This document shows, in pieces, positions 17,483 through 26,515 of a stretch of DNA of 64,000 nucleotides. Position 1 is the first letter of the stretch. The number at the start of each line of letters is the position of its first letter. The DNA comes from CAWJFP01 sp963842155. Lineage in GTDB: Bacteria > Pseudomonadota > Alphaproteobacteria > JACZXZ01. Position numbers and translations under genes: made by a program. The stretch is from contig CAWJFP010000012.1 of assembly GCA_963842155.1 (NCBI GenBank), positions 222,649-286,648 of the forward strand, given 5' to 3'. The notes below the pieces were generated by a model. It made no database searches. It was not told the DNA's origin and saw only the letters and a list, made by a program, of their open reading frames with translations.

Positions 17483-18949
17483 CTACGCCTCCTTGGCGGC
17501 GCCGTCGGCCGGCGTCGCCTTCCAGAAATAGCGCGTGAAGCCGCGCGCCGGATCCCGCTCCTTGACCCTGAACACCATCCGCATGGGCGCGCCCACGGCG
17601 AGGCGCGCAGGGTCGACGTCCGTGAAGTCCACCATCATACGCCCGCCCTCGTCGAACTGCACCATGCCGTAATAGGCAGGCGGGTCGGGCGTGTAGGTGA
17701 GCTGGTCGGCGGTATAGGACATCACGCGGCCCGGGAGATCGGCGAAGGGCTGATCCACCTGCGAGCCGATCTCGTTGCAGTTCGGGTTCACGCACATGTT
17801 GGATTTGGGGAACTGGACCGTGCCGCATTTCGCGCAACGCCCGCCGATGAGGCCGAGCAGCATGCCGCGCTTGCGATAGAGCGCGCTGAGCGCGGTCCAT
17901 TTGTCGACCTCGGCGCGCAAGCCCCGCTCGACCGGCAGCAGCTCGTTGAAGGAGAGATAGCGGTTGTAGTTGAGCTCCTCGCGGCGGCGGGCGAGGGAGC
18001 CGCCCACGCCGCGGCGCGGGGGCAACGATTTGAGCGCCGCCGTCGCCTCGAAGAGAAGCGCGTCGCAGCCCTGGCCGAAGCTCGTCGCCAAAATGAGCTC
18101 GCCCGGCTTGGCCTGCTCGAGCGCATGGATCAGCATCAGAAGCGGATGCGCCACGCCCGTCTCGCCGCAGACGGCCTGGAGATTGTCGCGCAAGGCACCC
18201 TCTTGCAGGCCGGCCATCTTGGCGACGGCCTGCCCGACGCGCGGCATCGCCGTCGGCAGGCAGAAATGCGCGATGCGGCCGGGCTCGACGCCGGTCTTGC
18301 GGAAAAGCGCCTCGAGCGCGCGGGGCAGGATCTTGAGATAGCCCTCGTCGCGTATCCAGCGCTCTTCCCAGCCATAATCGAATTCCTGGCCATGGCCGCG
18401 ATAATGATCGACGAAATCGACGGTCTCGGAATGGGCGCCGAGAAAGCGCGCGACGGGCTCGCCCTCGCCGATCAGAAGCGCCGCGGCGCCGTCGCCATAG
18501 GTGAGCTCGGGCCCGCTCGCCGCCTTGGTGCGGCGCTTGTCGGAGGCGAGCAGCAGGATCGGACCGCCGCCGCCCGCCGCCGCCTGCAGCGCCGCGATGA
18601 GGCCCGAGGTCCCGGCGCGCTGCGACGCCGCCACGTCGAGCACGGCGATGTCGCCCGCCAGCCCCAGGGCCTCGGCGACGATGCCGCCGTTCTGCCGGTC
18701 GTCGAAGGGGTAGCTGGTCGAGGCCATGTAGAGGCCCTTGAGCTTCTCGTGCGCGCCTTCGCCGAGGCAGTCGCGCGCCGCCTCGACCGCCATGGTGAGG
18801 CTGTCCTCGTCCCAGTTGCAGATCGCGCGCTCGCCTTTGGCCAGCGCCTTGAGCGAGGGGTTGAACCAGCCATTGGCCTCGACCACGACGCGGCGGGCGA
18901 GGCGAAGGCGGGGGATATAGGCGCCGAAGGCGGCGATGCCGATGGTCAT
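17483..18949 (-). CDS. HMG-CoA-synthase-like domain fused to zinc-ribbon/OB-fold (DUF35) domain
   Basis: 488 residues. Residues 1 to ~340 have the fold of HMG-CoA synthase/ketoacyl synthase III (GIAAFGAYIPRLRL, MASTSYPFDD, SGPELTYGDGAAALLIGEG, ILATSFGQGCDALLF). Residues ~370-480 carry a zinc ribbon (CAKCGTVQFPKSNMC, CNEIG) and an OB-fold (LPGRVMSYTADQLTY, DVDPARLAVGAPMRMVF), that is, DUF35. Aligned by eye, the catalytic Cys of the condensing domain is Ser in DVAASQRAGTSGL, and the usual His-containing strand reads FCLPTAMPR. It may therefore act as a scaffold or with altered chemistry. It lies 10 bases after the SDR gene and 3 bases before the thiolase gene. Confidence 0.82.
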   Translation of the reverse strand: MTIGIAAFGAYIPRLRLARRVVVEANGWFNPSLKALAKGERAICNWDEDSLTMAVEAARDCLGEGAHEKLKGLYMASTSYPFDDRQNGGIVAEALGLAGDIAVLDVAASQRAGTSGLIAALQAAAGGGGPILLLASDKRRTKAASGPELTYGDGAAALLIGEGEPVARFLGAHSETVDFVDHYRGHGQEFDYGWEERWIRDEGYLKILPRALEALFRKTGVEPGRIAHFCLPTAMPRVGQAVAKMAGLQEGALRDNLQAVCGETGVAHPLLMLIHALEQAKPGELILATSFGQGCDALLFEATAALKSLPPRRGVGGSLARRREELNYNRYLSFNELLPVERGLRAEVDKWTALSALYRKRGMLLGLIGGRCAKCGTVQFPKSNMCVNPNCNEIGSQVDQPFADLPGRVMSYTADQLTYTPDPPAYYGMVQFDEGGRMMVDFTDVDPARLAVGAPMRMVFRVKERDPARGFTRYFWKATPADGAAKEA

Positions 18950-18959
18950 GGCCGCCCCC

Positions 18960-19880
18960 TCAGATCGCGTCCCAGGAGAAGACGTCGGCCGAGACGTCGA
19001 GGGGATAGAAGGACGGCTTGAAGGCCGGCAGCATCTGCTCGGCCACGGTCGCGGGCGTCCAGCCTCCGTCGCGGTGGATCGAGCGGATGGGGCGCGGCTG
19101 GCTCATCAGGAAGATCTCGTTCTTGCGCACGGCGAAGATCTGGCCGGTCACGTCCTTGGCGAGATCGCTCAAGAGGAAGACCGCGAGCGGCGCGATCTTC
19201 TCCGGCCCCATCTCCTTGATCTTGGCGATGCGCGCCGCCTGCTCGGGCGAATCCGCCGGAATGGTGCCGATGAGCCGGCTCCAGGCGAAGGGCGAGATGC
19301 AGTTCGAGCGCACGTTGAAGACGGCCATGTCGATGGCGATCGATTTGGAGAGCCCGACGATGCCCATCTTGGCGGCGGCGTAGTTGGCCTGGCCGCGATT
19401 GCCGATCAGCCCCGAGGTCGAGGTGAAATGGACGAAGCTGCCGCTTTGCTGCTGGCGGAAGATCAGCGCCGCGGCCTTGGAGACGTTGTAGCTGCCCATG
19501 AGATGGACCTTGATCACCGCCTCCCAATCGACGGCGCTCATCTTGTGGAAGATGCGGTCGCGCAGGATGCCGGCATTGTTCACCACTCCGTCGAGCCGGC
19601 CGAAGCTGTCGATCGCCGCCTTGACGATGTTCTCGGCGCCGCGCGGCTCGGCCACGCTGTCGCCGTTGGCGACGGCCTTGCCGCCTTTCGCCTTGATCTC
19701 GTTCACGACCTCCTGGGCCGGCCCCGCGTCGGCGCCCTCGCCCTCGGCGCTGCCGCCCAGATCGTTGACCACCACCTGCCCGCCTTCGGCCGCGGCCAGC
19801 AGCGCGATCTCGCGCCCGATGCCGCGTCCGGCGCCGGTGACGATCACGACCTTGCCGGCGAGGCATTTCCCTTGGCTCAT
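18960..19880 (-). CDS. SDR family oxidoreductase, 17-beta-HSD4/MFE-2-like 3-hydroxyacyl-CoA dehydrogenase
   Basis: A 306-residue short-chain dehydrogenase. The NAD loop is TGAGRGIGREI, NNAG follows in GVVNNAGILRDR, and the catalytic Ser-Tyr-Lys are in STSG and YAAAKMG. The sequence (VVNDLGGSAEGEG, AIKVHLMGSYNVSKAA) resembles the dehydrogenase half of peroxisomal multifunctional enzyme 2, and the C-terminal ~50 residues extend beyond a minimal SDR. The hydratase-2 half is encoded separately at 21187. This is the first gene of the minus-strand operon SDR, fusion, thiolase, secreted protein; the ATG at 19880 fits the family start. Confidence 0.87.
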   Translation of the reverse strand: MSQGKCLAGKVVIVTGAGRGIGREIALLAAAEGGQVVVNDLGGSAEGEGADAGPAQEVVNEIKAKGGKAVANGDSVAEPRGAENIVKAAIDSFGRLDGVVNNAGILRDRIFHKMSAVDWEAVIKVHLMGSYNVSKAAALIFRQQQSGSFVHFTSTSGLIGNRGQANYAAAKMGIVGLSKSIAIDMAVFNVRSNCISPFAWSRLIGTIPADSPEQAARIAKIKEMGPEKIAPLAVFLLSDLAKDVTGQIFAVRKNEIFLMSQPRPIRSIHRDGGWTPATVAEQMLPAFKPSFYPLDVSADVFSWDAI

Positions 19881-20006
19881 GCGCTCTCTCCCGTGTTTTG
19901 CTCCGCAGCATGCCTCAATCGCGCGGACCCGCCAAGGGGCGAGCAGTCCTGGCTCGCCGGCCGCTGCAAGTGTACTCTGCCGGTCGCCACAAGCGGGGAG
20001 GGCAAG

Positions 20007-21153
20007 ATGCCCGACAGCATCCGTCAAGGGCTCTACAAAGAGGAGCACGCGATCTTTCGCGAGGCCGTGCGCGGCTTCATCGCGCGCGAAGTGGCGCCCT
20101 ATCACGCCGCAGTGGGAGAAGGCCGGCCAGGTGAGCCGCGAGGTATGGCGGAAGGCGGGCGCCGCGGGCTTCCTCTGCACCGCCATGCCGCCCGACTATG
20201 GCGGCGCGGGCGCCGATTTCCTCTATAGCGCCATCTTCATCGAGGAGATGGCGCGCGGGGTCTATAGCGGGCCGGGCTTCCGCCTCCATTCCGACATCGT
20301 GGCGCCTTACATCCTGCATTACGGCGACGAGGCCACCAAGCGGCGCTGGCTGCCCAAGATGGCGACGGGCGAGGCGATCGGCGCCATCGCCATGACCGAG
20401 CCCGGCACGGGCAGCGACCTCCAAGCGATCCGCACCACGGCGCTGCGCGACGGCGAGGATTACGTCGTCAACGGCCAGAAGACCTTCATCACCAACGGGC
20501 AGCTCGCCGATATCGTCATCGTCGCGGCCAAGACCGACCCGCGCGAGGGGGCCAAGGGGGTGAGCCTGATTCTGGTCGAGGCCGAGAGGCCCGGCTTCAA
20601 GCGCGGGCGCAATCTCGAGAAGATCGGGCTCAAGGCGCAGGACACCTCCGAGCTCTTCTTCGACGATGTCCGCGTGCCGCGCGGCAACCTGCTCGGCGCG
20701 GAAGGCAACGGCTTCGCCTATCTCATGCAGGAGCTGCCGCAGGAGCGGCTTCTCGTCGGCATCGGCTCGGTCGCCGTCGCCGAGGCGGCACTCGACTGGA
20801 CGCTCGCCTATACGCGCGAGCGCAAGGTCTTCGGCCGCGCCGTCGCCGATTATCAGAACAGCCGCTTCAGGCTCGCCGAGGTGAAGACCGAGCTCACGGT
20901 CGGCCGCGTCTTCCTCGATCACTGCCTCGCCCTCCATCTCGAGGGCAAGCTCGACGTGACCACCGCCGCCATGTGCAAATGGTGGCTCTCCGAGCTGGCC
21001 GGCCGCGCGATCGACGCCTGTCTCCAGCTCCATGGCGGCTATGGCTATATGTGGGAGTTCCCGATCGCGCGCGCCTATGCGGACGCGCGGGTGAGCCGCA
21101 TCTTCGCTGGCACCAACGAGATCATGAAGGAGCTGATCGCCCGCGCGCTCTGA
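20007..21153 (+). CDS. Acyl-CoA dehydrogenase (single-base frameshift)
   Basis: FAD-dependent dehydrogenase introducing the alpha-beta double bond in acyl-CoA. GGGAGGG lies 6 bases before the ATG. The frame reads MPDSIRQGLYKEEHAIFREA to EVAPYHAA, then one extra base near 20111 shifts it; the next frame continues WEKAGQVSREVWRKAGAAGF. Signatures are IAMTEPGTGSDLQ, VVNGQKTFITNG, the catalytic Glu region LQLHGGYGYMWEFPIARAY and RIFAGTNEIMKELI. Restored length is about 381 residues, normal for the family. It is divergent from the SDR operon and is followed by the hydratase-2 gene after 33 bases. Substrate chain type is unknown. Confidence 0.88.
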
Positions 21154-21186
21154 GCGGCGCAAAGCAGGGCAGGAGAGGAGGGCGAT

Positions 21187-22047
21187 TTGGGCATCGATTA
21201 CGACAAGCTCAGGAACTGGCGCTTCGCGGACATCCCGCAGACCTACACCCATCGCGATACCATCCTCTATGCGCTCGGCTTGGGGCTCGGCTCGGCGCCG
21301 ACCGATCCCGATCAGCTCCGCTTCGTCTATGAGCGCAACCTCGCGGCCCTGCCGACCATGGCGGTCGTGCTCGGCTATCCCGGCTTCTGGCTCAAGGATG
21401 CGGGCACCGGCGTCGATTGGCGGCGCGTGCTGCATGGCGAGCAGGGGGTCAGGCTCTTCAAGCCCATCCCGCCCGCGGGCAAGGTGATCGGCCGCGCGCG
21501 CGTTACCAACCTCGTCGACAAGGGCCGCGAGAAGGGCGCCTACATGTTCTTCGAGCGCGACGTGATCGACGCGGCGAGCGGCGAGACCCTCGCCACCTTG
21601 ACCCAGACGGCCGTGCTGCGCGGCGACGGCGGCTTCGGCGGGCCCAACGGCCCGACGCCCGAGCCCCACCCCATTCCCCATAGCGCGCCCGAGGCGAGCT
21701 GCGACTTGCCCACCTTGCCGCAGGCGGCGCTTATCTACCGCCTCTCGGGCGACGACAATCCGCTCCACGCCGATCCGGAGGTGGCCAAGGCCGCGGGCTT
21801 CCCGCGGCCGATCCTCCACGGGCTTTGCACCTTCGGCGTGGTCGGCCACGCCTTGCTCAAGAGCTGCTGCGGCTACGATCCCGCGCGGCTCAGCGCTATG
21901 CAGGCGCGCTTCTCGGCGCCCGTCTTCCCCGGCGAGACCATCCGCACCGAGATCTGGCGCGAGGGCGATATCGTCTCCTTCCGCGCCCGCGTCGTCGAGC
22001 GCGACCTAGTGGTGCTCAATAACGGGAGAGCGGAGATCGCGGGGTAG
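21187..22047 (+). CDS. MaoC-family (R)-enoyl-CoA hydratase 2, double hot-dog
   Basis: A 286-residue protein with TTG start preceded by GGAGAGGAGGG. The N-terminal hot-dog contains IDYDKLRNWRFADIPQTYTH and the C-terminal one has the hydratase-2 motif, seen as YRLSGDDNPLHADPEVA and GFPRPILHGLCTFG with the catalytic Asp and His. This matches the hydratase part of eukaryotic multifunctional enzyme 2. With the SDR at 18960 it would supply hydration and oxidation steps of a D-specific beta-oxidation spiral. It is the second gene of the plus-strand operon. Confidence 0.88.
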   Translation: MGIDYDKLRNWRFADIPQTYTHRDTILYALGLGLGSAPTDPDQLRFVYERNLAALPTMAVVLGYPGFWLKDAGTGVDWRRVLHGEQGVRLFKPIPPAGKVIGRARVTNLVDKGREKGAYMFFERDVIDAASGETLATLTQTAVLRGDGGFGGPNGPTPEPHPIPHSAPEASCDLPTLPQAALIYRLSGDDNPLHADPEVAKAAGFPRPILHGLCTFGVVGHALLKSCCGYDPARLSAMQARFSAPVFPGETIRTEIWREGDIVSFRARVVERDLVVLNNGRAEIAG

Positions 22048-22180
22048 CGGGCCGCGTGGGCAGGGGCGCTAACGCGGATCGCGCCGCGACCCTATACGCC
22101 CGCGTCGCGCGAGGTTATGCTGCCCTCGGCAATCGCCGCACAATGATGCAAAGGGCTTAGATCGTCCAGGGGGAGGCAGC

Positions 22181-23251
22181 ATGTCGACGACCTACCGCTA
22201 CGCGCTTCCGGTCGAGCAGACCGAATGGAAGTTCGAAGGCAATGCGGAATGCCATTTCACCTGGCAATATGACGAGCGCCGCGAGAGCCTGCTCGCCCTC
22301 TACGACAAGGGCAAGAAGCAGCAATGGGACGCCAACACGCGCATCGACTGGTCGCTCGACCTCGATCCCGAGAATCCCATGCTGCTCGACGACCGCACGC
22401 TGGTGCTCTACGGCACCGACATCTGGAAACGGATGACCGAGAAGGAGAAGGCGCAGCTCCGTCACCATATTCAGGCCTCGTCGATTTCGCAGTTCATGCA
22501 TGGCGAGCAGGGTGCCCTCATAGCAACCGCCAAGATCGTGCAGTCGGTGCCGGACCTCGATTCGAAATTCTACGCCGCCACGCAGGTTATCGACGAGGCG
22601 CGCCATGTCGAGACCTACTCGCGACTGCTGCACGACAAGTTCGAGCTTTCCTATCCCATCTCGGCGGGGTTGCGCTCCCTCCTCGAATCGGGGCTCAGCG
22701 ATTCGCGCTGGGACATGACCTATCTCACCATGCAGGTGCTGATCGAGGGCCTGGCGCTCGCCGCCTTCCAGCGCATCCGCGACCAGTCGCGCAGCCCGCT
22801 CGCCCAGGCCGTCCATGCCTATGTCATGCAGGACGAGGCGCGGCACGTCGCCTTCGGCCGGCTTGCGTTGCGGGATTATTATCCGCAGCTCACGCAAGCC
22901 GAGCGCGACGAGCGCGAGGAGTTTGCCGTCGAGGCCTGCTACCATATGCGCGACCGCTTCGATTCGCGCGAGGTGTGGGAGCGGCTTGGCCTGCCGGTCG
23001 ACGAATGCGTCCAAGTCACGATGGCGTCGGACACGATGCGGCAGTTCCGCACGCGCCTCTTCACGCGCATCGTCCCCGTGATCAAGGATATCGGCCTCTG
23101 GGGGCCGCGTATCCGCGCCGCTTACGCCGACATGGGCGTGCTCGAGATGGCCGACGTCGATACCGAGGCGCTCATCGCCGCCGACCAGCGGGTGGCCGAC
23201 GAGTTCGACGCCGAGCGCAAGGCCCGACGCTCAGGCGCCGCCGCGGAGTAG
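22181..23251 (+). CDS. Ferritin-like di-iron carboxylate protein of unknown substrate
   Basis: A 356-residue all-helical protein. Two ExxH motifs (VIDEARHVETYSR and MQDEARHVAFGRL), with further acidic residues in QFMHGEQGAL and VLIEGLALAAF, make a six-ligand di-iron site as in ribonucleotide reductase R2-like and AurF-like oxygenases. There is no R2 radical Tyr pattern that I can confirm. GGGGAGG lies 5 bases before the ATG. It follows the hydratase gene by 133 bases, at the end of the acyl-CoA operon, so it may oxygenate or desaturate an acyl substrate; this is inference. Related proteins are mostly annotated only as ferritin-like. Confidence 0.75.
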   Translation: MSTTYRYALPVEQTEWKFEGNAECHFTWQYDERRESLLALYDKGKKQQWDANTRIDWSLDLDPENPMLLDDRTLVLYGTDIWKRMTEKEKAQLRHHIQASSISQFMHGEQGALIATAKIVQSVPDLDSKFYAATQVIDEARHVETYSRLLHDKFELSYPISAGLRSLLESGLSDSRWDMTYLTMQVLIEGLALAAFQRIRDQSRSPLAQAVHAYVMQDEARHVAFGRLALRDYYPQLTQAERDEREEFAVEACYHMRDRFDSREVWERLGLPVDECVQVTMASDTMRQFRTRLFTRIVPVIKDIGLWGPRIRAAYADMGVLEMADVDTEALIAADQRVADEFDAERKARRSGAAAE

Positions 23252-23261
23252 GTCGGGTTTC

Positions 23262-24736
23262 CTACGCCGGCAGTTCGAAGCGGATGCCCTGGGCGAGCGG
23301 CAGCTCGCGCGAATAGTTGATGGTGTTGGTCGCCCGCCGCATATAGGCCTTCCAGGAATCGCTGCCCGCCTCGCGCCCGCCGCCCGTCTCCTTCTCGCCG
23401 CCGAAGGCGCCGCCGATCTCGGCGCCCGAGGGCCCGATATTGACGTTGACGATGCCGCAATCGCTGCCGGCCGCCGAGGTGAAGAGCTCCGCCTCGCGCA
23501 GGTCGGTGGTGAAGATGGCGGAGGCCAGGCCCTGCGGCACCGCGTTATGCTGCCGGATGGCGTCGTCGATCTCGCGATAGCGCATCACGTAGAGGATCGG
23601 GGCGAAGGTCTCGCGCCGCACCAGCTCGGTCTGGCGCGGCATCTCGACCAGCGCCGGACGCACATAGAAGGCGTCGGGCCAGCGATTGGCGAACAGCCGC
23701 TCGCCGCCCGTGACGATGCCGCCGTCCTTGCGCGCCTCCTCGAGGCTCGCCTCCATCGCCGCGAAGGCGCGGCCGTCGATGAGCGGGCCGACGAGCGTGC
23801 CTTCCTCGAGCGGGTTGCCGATGGGGATATGGCCATAAGCATGCGCGAGGCGCGGCACCAGCCGGTCGTAGATGGTCTCATGGACGAAGAGGCGGCGCAG
23901 CGAGGTGCAGCGCTGCCCGGCCGTGCCGACGGCGGCGAAGAGGATCGCCCGCGTGGCGAGCTCGAGATCGGCGGACGGCGCGACGATCATGCCGTTATTG
24001 CCGCCGAGCTCGAGCACGGCGCGGCCGAAGCGCTGGGCGATGCGCGGCGCCACGGCGCGTCCCATGCGGGTCGAGCCGGTGGCGCTGACGAGGGCCACGC
24101 GCGGGTCGTCGACGAGCATCTCGCCGAGCTCGCGCGCCGCCGATCGCGACCCGCGAGATGCCCTTGGGAACGCCCTCCATGCCGCCGCGCGGCGCGCTCG
24201 AACAGCGCTTGGCAGGCCAGCGCCGTGAGCGGCGTCTTCTCCGAGGGCTTCCAGACCAGCGTGTCGCCGCAGACGAGCGCGATCGCGGCGTTCCAGGACC
24301 AGACGGCGACCGGGAAATTGAAGGCGCTGATGATGCCGACCACGCCCAGCGGATGCCAGGTCTCCATCATGTTGTGGCCCGGCCGCTCGGTCGCGATGGT
24401 GAGGCCGTAAAGCTGACGCGAAAGGCCGACGGCGAAGTCGCAGATGTCGATCATCTCCTGCACCTCGCCGAGGCCTTCCTGGACGATCTTGCCGGCCTCG
24501 ATCGAGACCAGGCGGCCGAGCGCGGCCTTATGGGCGCGCAGCTCCTCGCCGAAGAGCCGCACCAGCTCGCCGCGCCGGGGCGCCGGCACCGAGCGCCAGA
24601 CGAGGAACGCCTCCTGCGCCTGGCCGATCGCGGCCTCGAGCTCGGCCGCCGACATTGCGGGCACGCGCGCGATCTCGGCGCCGTCGATGGGGCAGCGCGC
24701 GGCGACGCTGCCGTTGGTGAAAGCGGGCTCCGGCAC
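23262..24736 (-). CDS. Aldehyde dehydrogenase, family 7-like (two frameshifts, N-terminus at a sequence join)
   Basis: NAD-dependent aldehyde dehydrogenase resembling aminoadipate-semialdehyde dehydrogenases. Motifs are AFNFPVAVWSWNAA and LVWKPSEKTPLTALAC, the general base Glu in LELGGNNGMIV, the nucleophile Cys in TAGQRCTSLRRLF, and RRETFAPILYVM. Two extra bases, near 24184-24192 and 24131-24140, break the frame; the middle part reads MEGVPKGISRVAIGG. About 490 residues if started at the GTG at 24736, but homology-like sequence (GAEIADLLRGLG) continues upstream to about 24770, where the gene runs into the neuB fragment. The true start may lie beyond the join. It converges on the di-iron gene. 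Confidence 0.83.
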
Positions 24737-24766
24737 GCCGAGGCCGCGCAGGAGATCGGCGATCTC

Positions 24767-24772
24767 GGCGCC
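24767..24772. other. Abrupt gene-gene join (possible rearrangement or misassembly)
   Basis: On one side the minus-strand aldehyde dehydrogenase is still in its N-terminal region (GAEIADLL); on the other a plus-strand sialic-acid-synthase sequence starts in mid-protein (APLEHANLR). Both readings pass through GGCGCC, so the join has a few bases of shared sequence. No inverted repeat, target duplication or mobile-element end is visible. Confidence 0.6.
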
Positions 24773-25250
24773 GCTCGAGCATGCGAATTTGCGGAAAATA
24801 TCGACGCTTGCCGAGGTATTCGGCTGCCCGGCAGGCTTCAGCGATCACACGGACGGCGTGGTGGCGGCGACTGTCGCCGTTGCGTTGGGGGCGGTCATGG
24901 TGGAAAAGCATTTTACTCTCGATCGCAACCTGCCGGGCCCGGACCATAGGTTTTCGTCGGACGAATCCGAATTCCGCAACCTTGTCGACGCCGTTCGCGG
25001 CGCCGAGAAGGCGCTCGGAGCAGCGGAAATCGGCCTCACGGAAGCCGAGGAACAGGGCCGCAAGGCCTATCGCCTATCCTGCGTCGCTGCCCAGGACCTG
25101 CCGCTCGGCCATGTTCTGCGGGGAGAGGACATCGCATTTCACCGCCCTGGAAATCACCTGCCGCCCAAGGCGGCGGATTGGCTCAAGGGACAGAAGCTGG
25201 GCCGTGACGTTGCCAAGGGTAAGCCCTTCGAGTTGGCCGACCTTCATTGA
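24768..25250 (+). pseudogene. neuB: N-acetylneuraminate synthase family protein, 5'-truncated
   Basis: About 160 C-terminal residues of a NeuB/SpsE-type synthase, which condenses phosphoenolpyruvate with an N-acetylhexosamine to make a nonulosonic acid. Present are the end of the TIM barrel (FGCPAGFSDHTDG, GAVMVEKHFTLDRNLPGPDH) and a complete C-terminal SAF/antifreeze-like domain (LPLGHVLRGEDIAFHRPG, GQKLGRDVAKGKPF). The N-terminal ~190 residues, including the PEP-binding part, are absent: the sequence starts at the join near 24770. No start codon with a ribosome-binding site precedes it. Either a decayed remnant or one end of a misassembly. Confidence 0.8.
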
Positions 25251-25321
25251 CCTGCGACGCGGCGGGAATTCGCCGGCTCGATCGACGCGGGCGCGATTGC
25301 CATCAGCATCGCGCAATTTCT

Positions 25322-26515
25322 TCAAGGGCGGCGATTTGATTGCTCCGGGGCGAGCAACCTTGTGGCGATGGCCTCGGCAATAGCGCGATTCCCGTTCGCC
25401 GAAACATGGGAATAATCGATATAGACATATTCGTCCCGCAGCCCGTCGAGGAGGTCGGTCATGTCCAGGATCCAGTCGGCATTCAGCGCGGCGATCTTCT
25501 TTCTCAGCAGCCCGTACACGGTCACCAGCTGAATGCCCAATTCCCGGTCCAATGACAGATGGTCGCGTCGAGCCTGCCCGAGATAGGCAGTGGGCTCCAG
25601 AACGGCGAGGAATTTCAGCCCGTGAGCCTCGGCGACCATCCGGGCGGTCGACCAATTGCGCAATAGGGCGTCGACCACGGCGTCTGCGCGGGCGCGGTCC
25701 TTGTCGCAGACGAACCGGCTCGGCAATTCATCGGCGGGCTGGTCGGCGCCCGCGCTCTTCAACGCCGACGCGCGGCCGAGCCGCCCGCGGACATCTTCGG
25801 CCAGCATGGCTGTCGGCATCAAGTTGGCCAGCAACAAGCGCCAATAATTTTGGCGCGGCAGAAAATGCCCTGTGGCGTCTGGAAGTACTCCTTTGTATTT
25901 CATGTCGTTTTCGAAAATATCACGTATTTGGGCGTCTTGAACCGTGGCATCAACACCAAGATCACGGTCGCATCCAGCCACTACGTCATTTACGCCGCCA
26001 AAATCCACCACGGTTTTTACATCATAGCCTTGGGTCGTGCGAGAGAGGAGGAGATCAAGAGTTTGCCGACTGTTGAAGCCCGTCTCGCCCTCGTTCAATG
26101 CGCCACGGCCGGTTATCGCGGTGAACAGCGCCGGGATCGTGTTCTTGTCCACCTCTCCCGTTCCCCAGACGACCGAGCCGCCAAGAAAAGCGACGAGAGC
26201 GGGACGCTCCGGCTGTTCGGGATCATAGCGGCGCCCAAGTTTGTCGATATTGACCGTCGCGGACGCATAGGGCTTGTCGCGCCATCCGACATAGGGAACA
26301 TATTCGATTTCGGCCCTTTCACTATCTTTGAAATATTGCTGAATCTCGCGCTCCCGCCCCTTGTAGTTGGGCAGATTTGCGCGTGGATCGTTGCCGGGTC
26401 CCTTTCCTAGGGCGCCGGCAGCCTCGAAAAAGCCGATCAACGAGATAGTGGAGAGCAGGTTGAGCCCGGCGATCAGAGCGAGCACAGCAACGACATTTAC
26501 GCCGATAGTCTTCAT
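25322..26515 (-). CDS. Membrane-anchored SGNH/GDSL-type hydrolase-like protein
   Basis: About 397 residues. An N-terminal membrane segment (IGVNVVAVLALIAGLNLL) is followed by an extracytoplasmic domain with SGNH blocks: LGGSVVWGTG (nucleophile Ser), FGGVNDVV (Gly and Asn) and DYSHVSANGN (Asp and His). Such proteins act as esterases or acyltransferases on polysaccharides, for example removing or transferring acetyl groups. The chosen ATG at 26515 gives a compact signal anchor; a further ATG at 26551 adds 12 residues and neither has a convincing ribosome-binding site. Position in the exopolysaccharide locus supports polymer modification. G+C is lower than in the flanking core genes. Confidence 0.7.
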   Translation of the reverse strand: MKTIGVNVVAVLALIAGLNLLSTISLIGFFEAAGALGKGPGNDPRANLPNYKGREREIQQYFKDSERAEIEYVPYVGWRDKPYASATVNIDKLGRRYDPEQPERPALVAFLGGSVVWGTGEVDKNTIPALFTAITGRGALNEGETGFNSRQTLDLLLSRTTQGYDVKTVVDFGGVNDVVAGCDRDLGVDATVQDAQIRDIFENDMKYKGVLPDATGHFLPRQNYWRLLLANLMPTAMLAEDVRGRLGRASALKSAGADQPADELPSRFVCDKDRARADAVVDALLRNWSTARMVAEAHGLKFLAVLEPTAYLGQARRDHLSLDRELGIQLVTVYGLLRKKIAALNADWILDMTDLLDGLRDEYVYIDYSHVSANGNRAIAEAIATRLLAPEQSNRRP

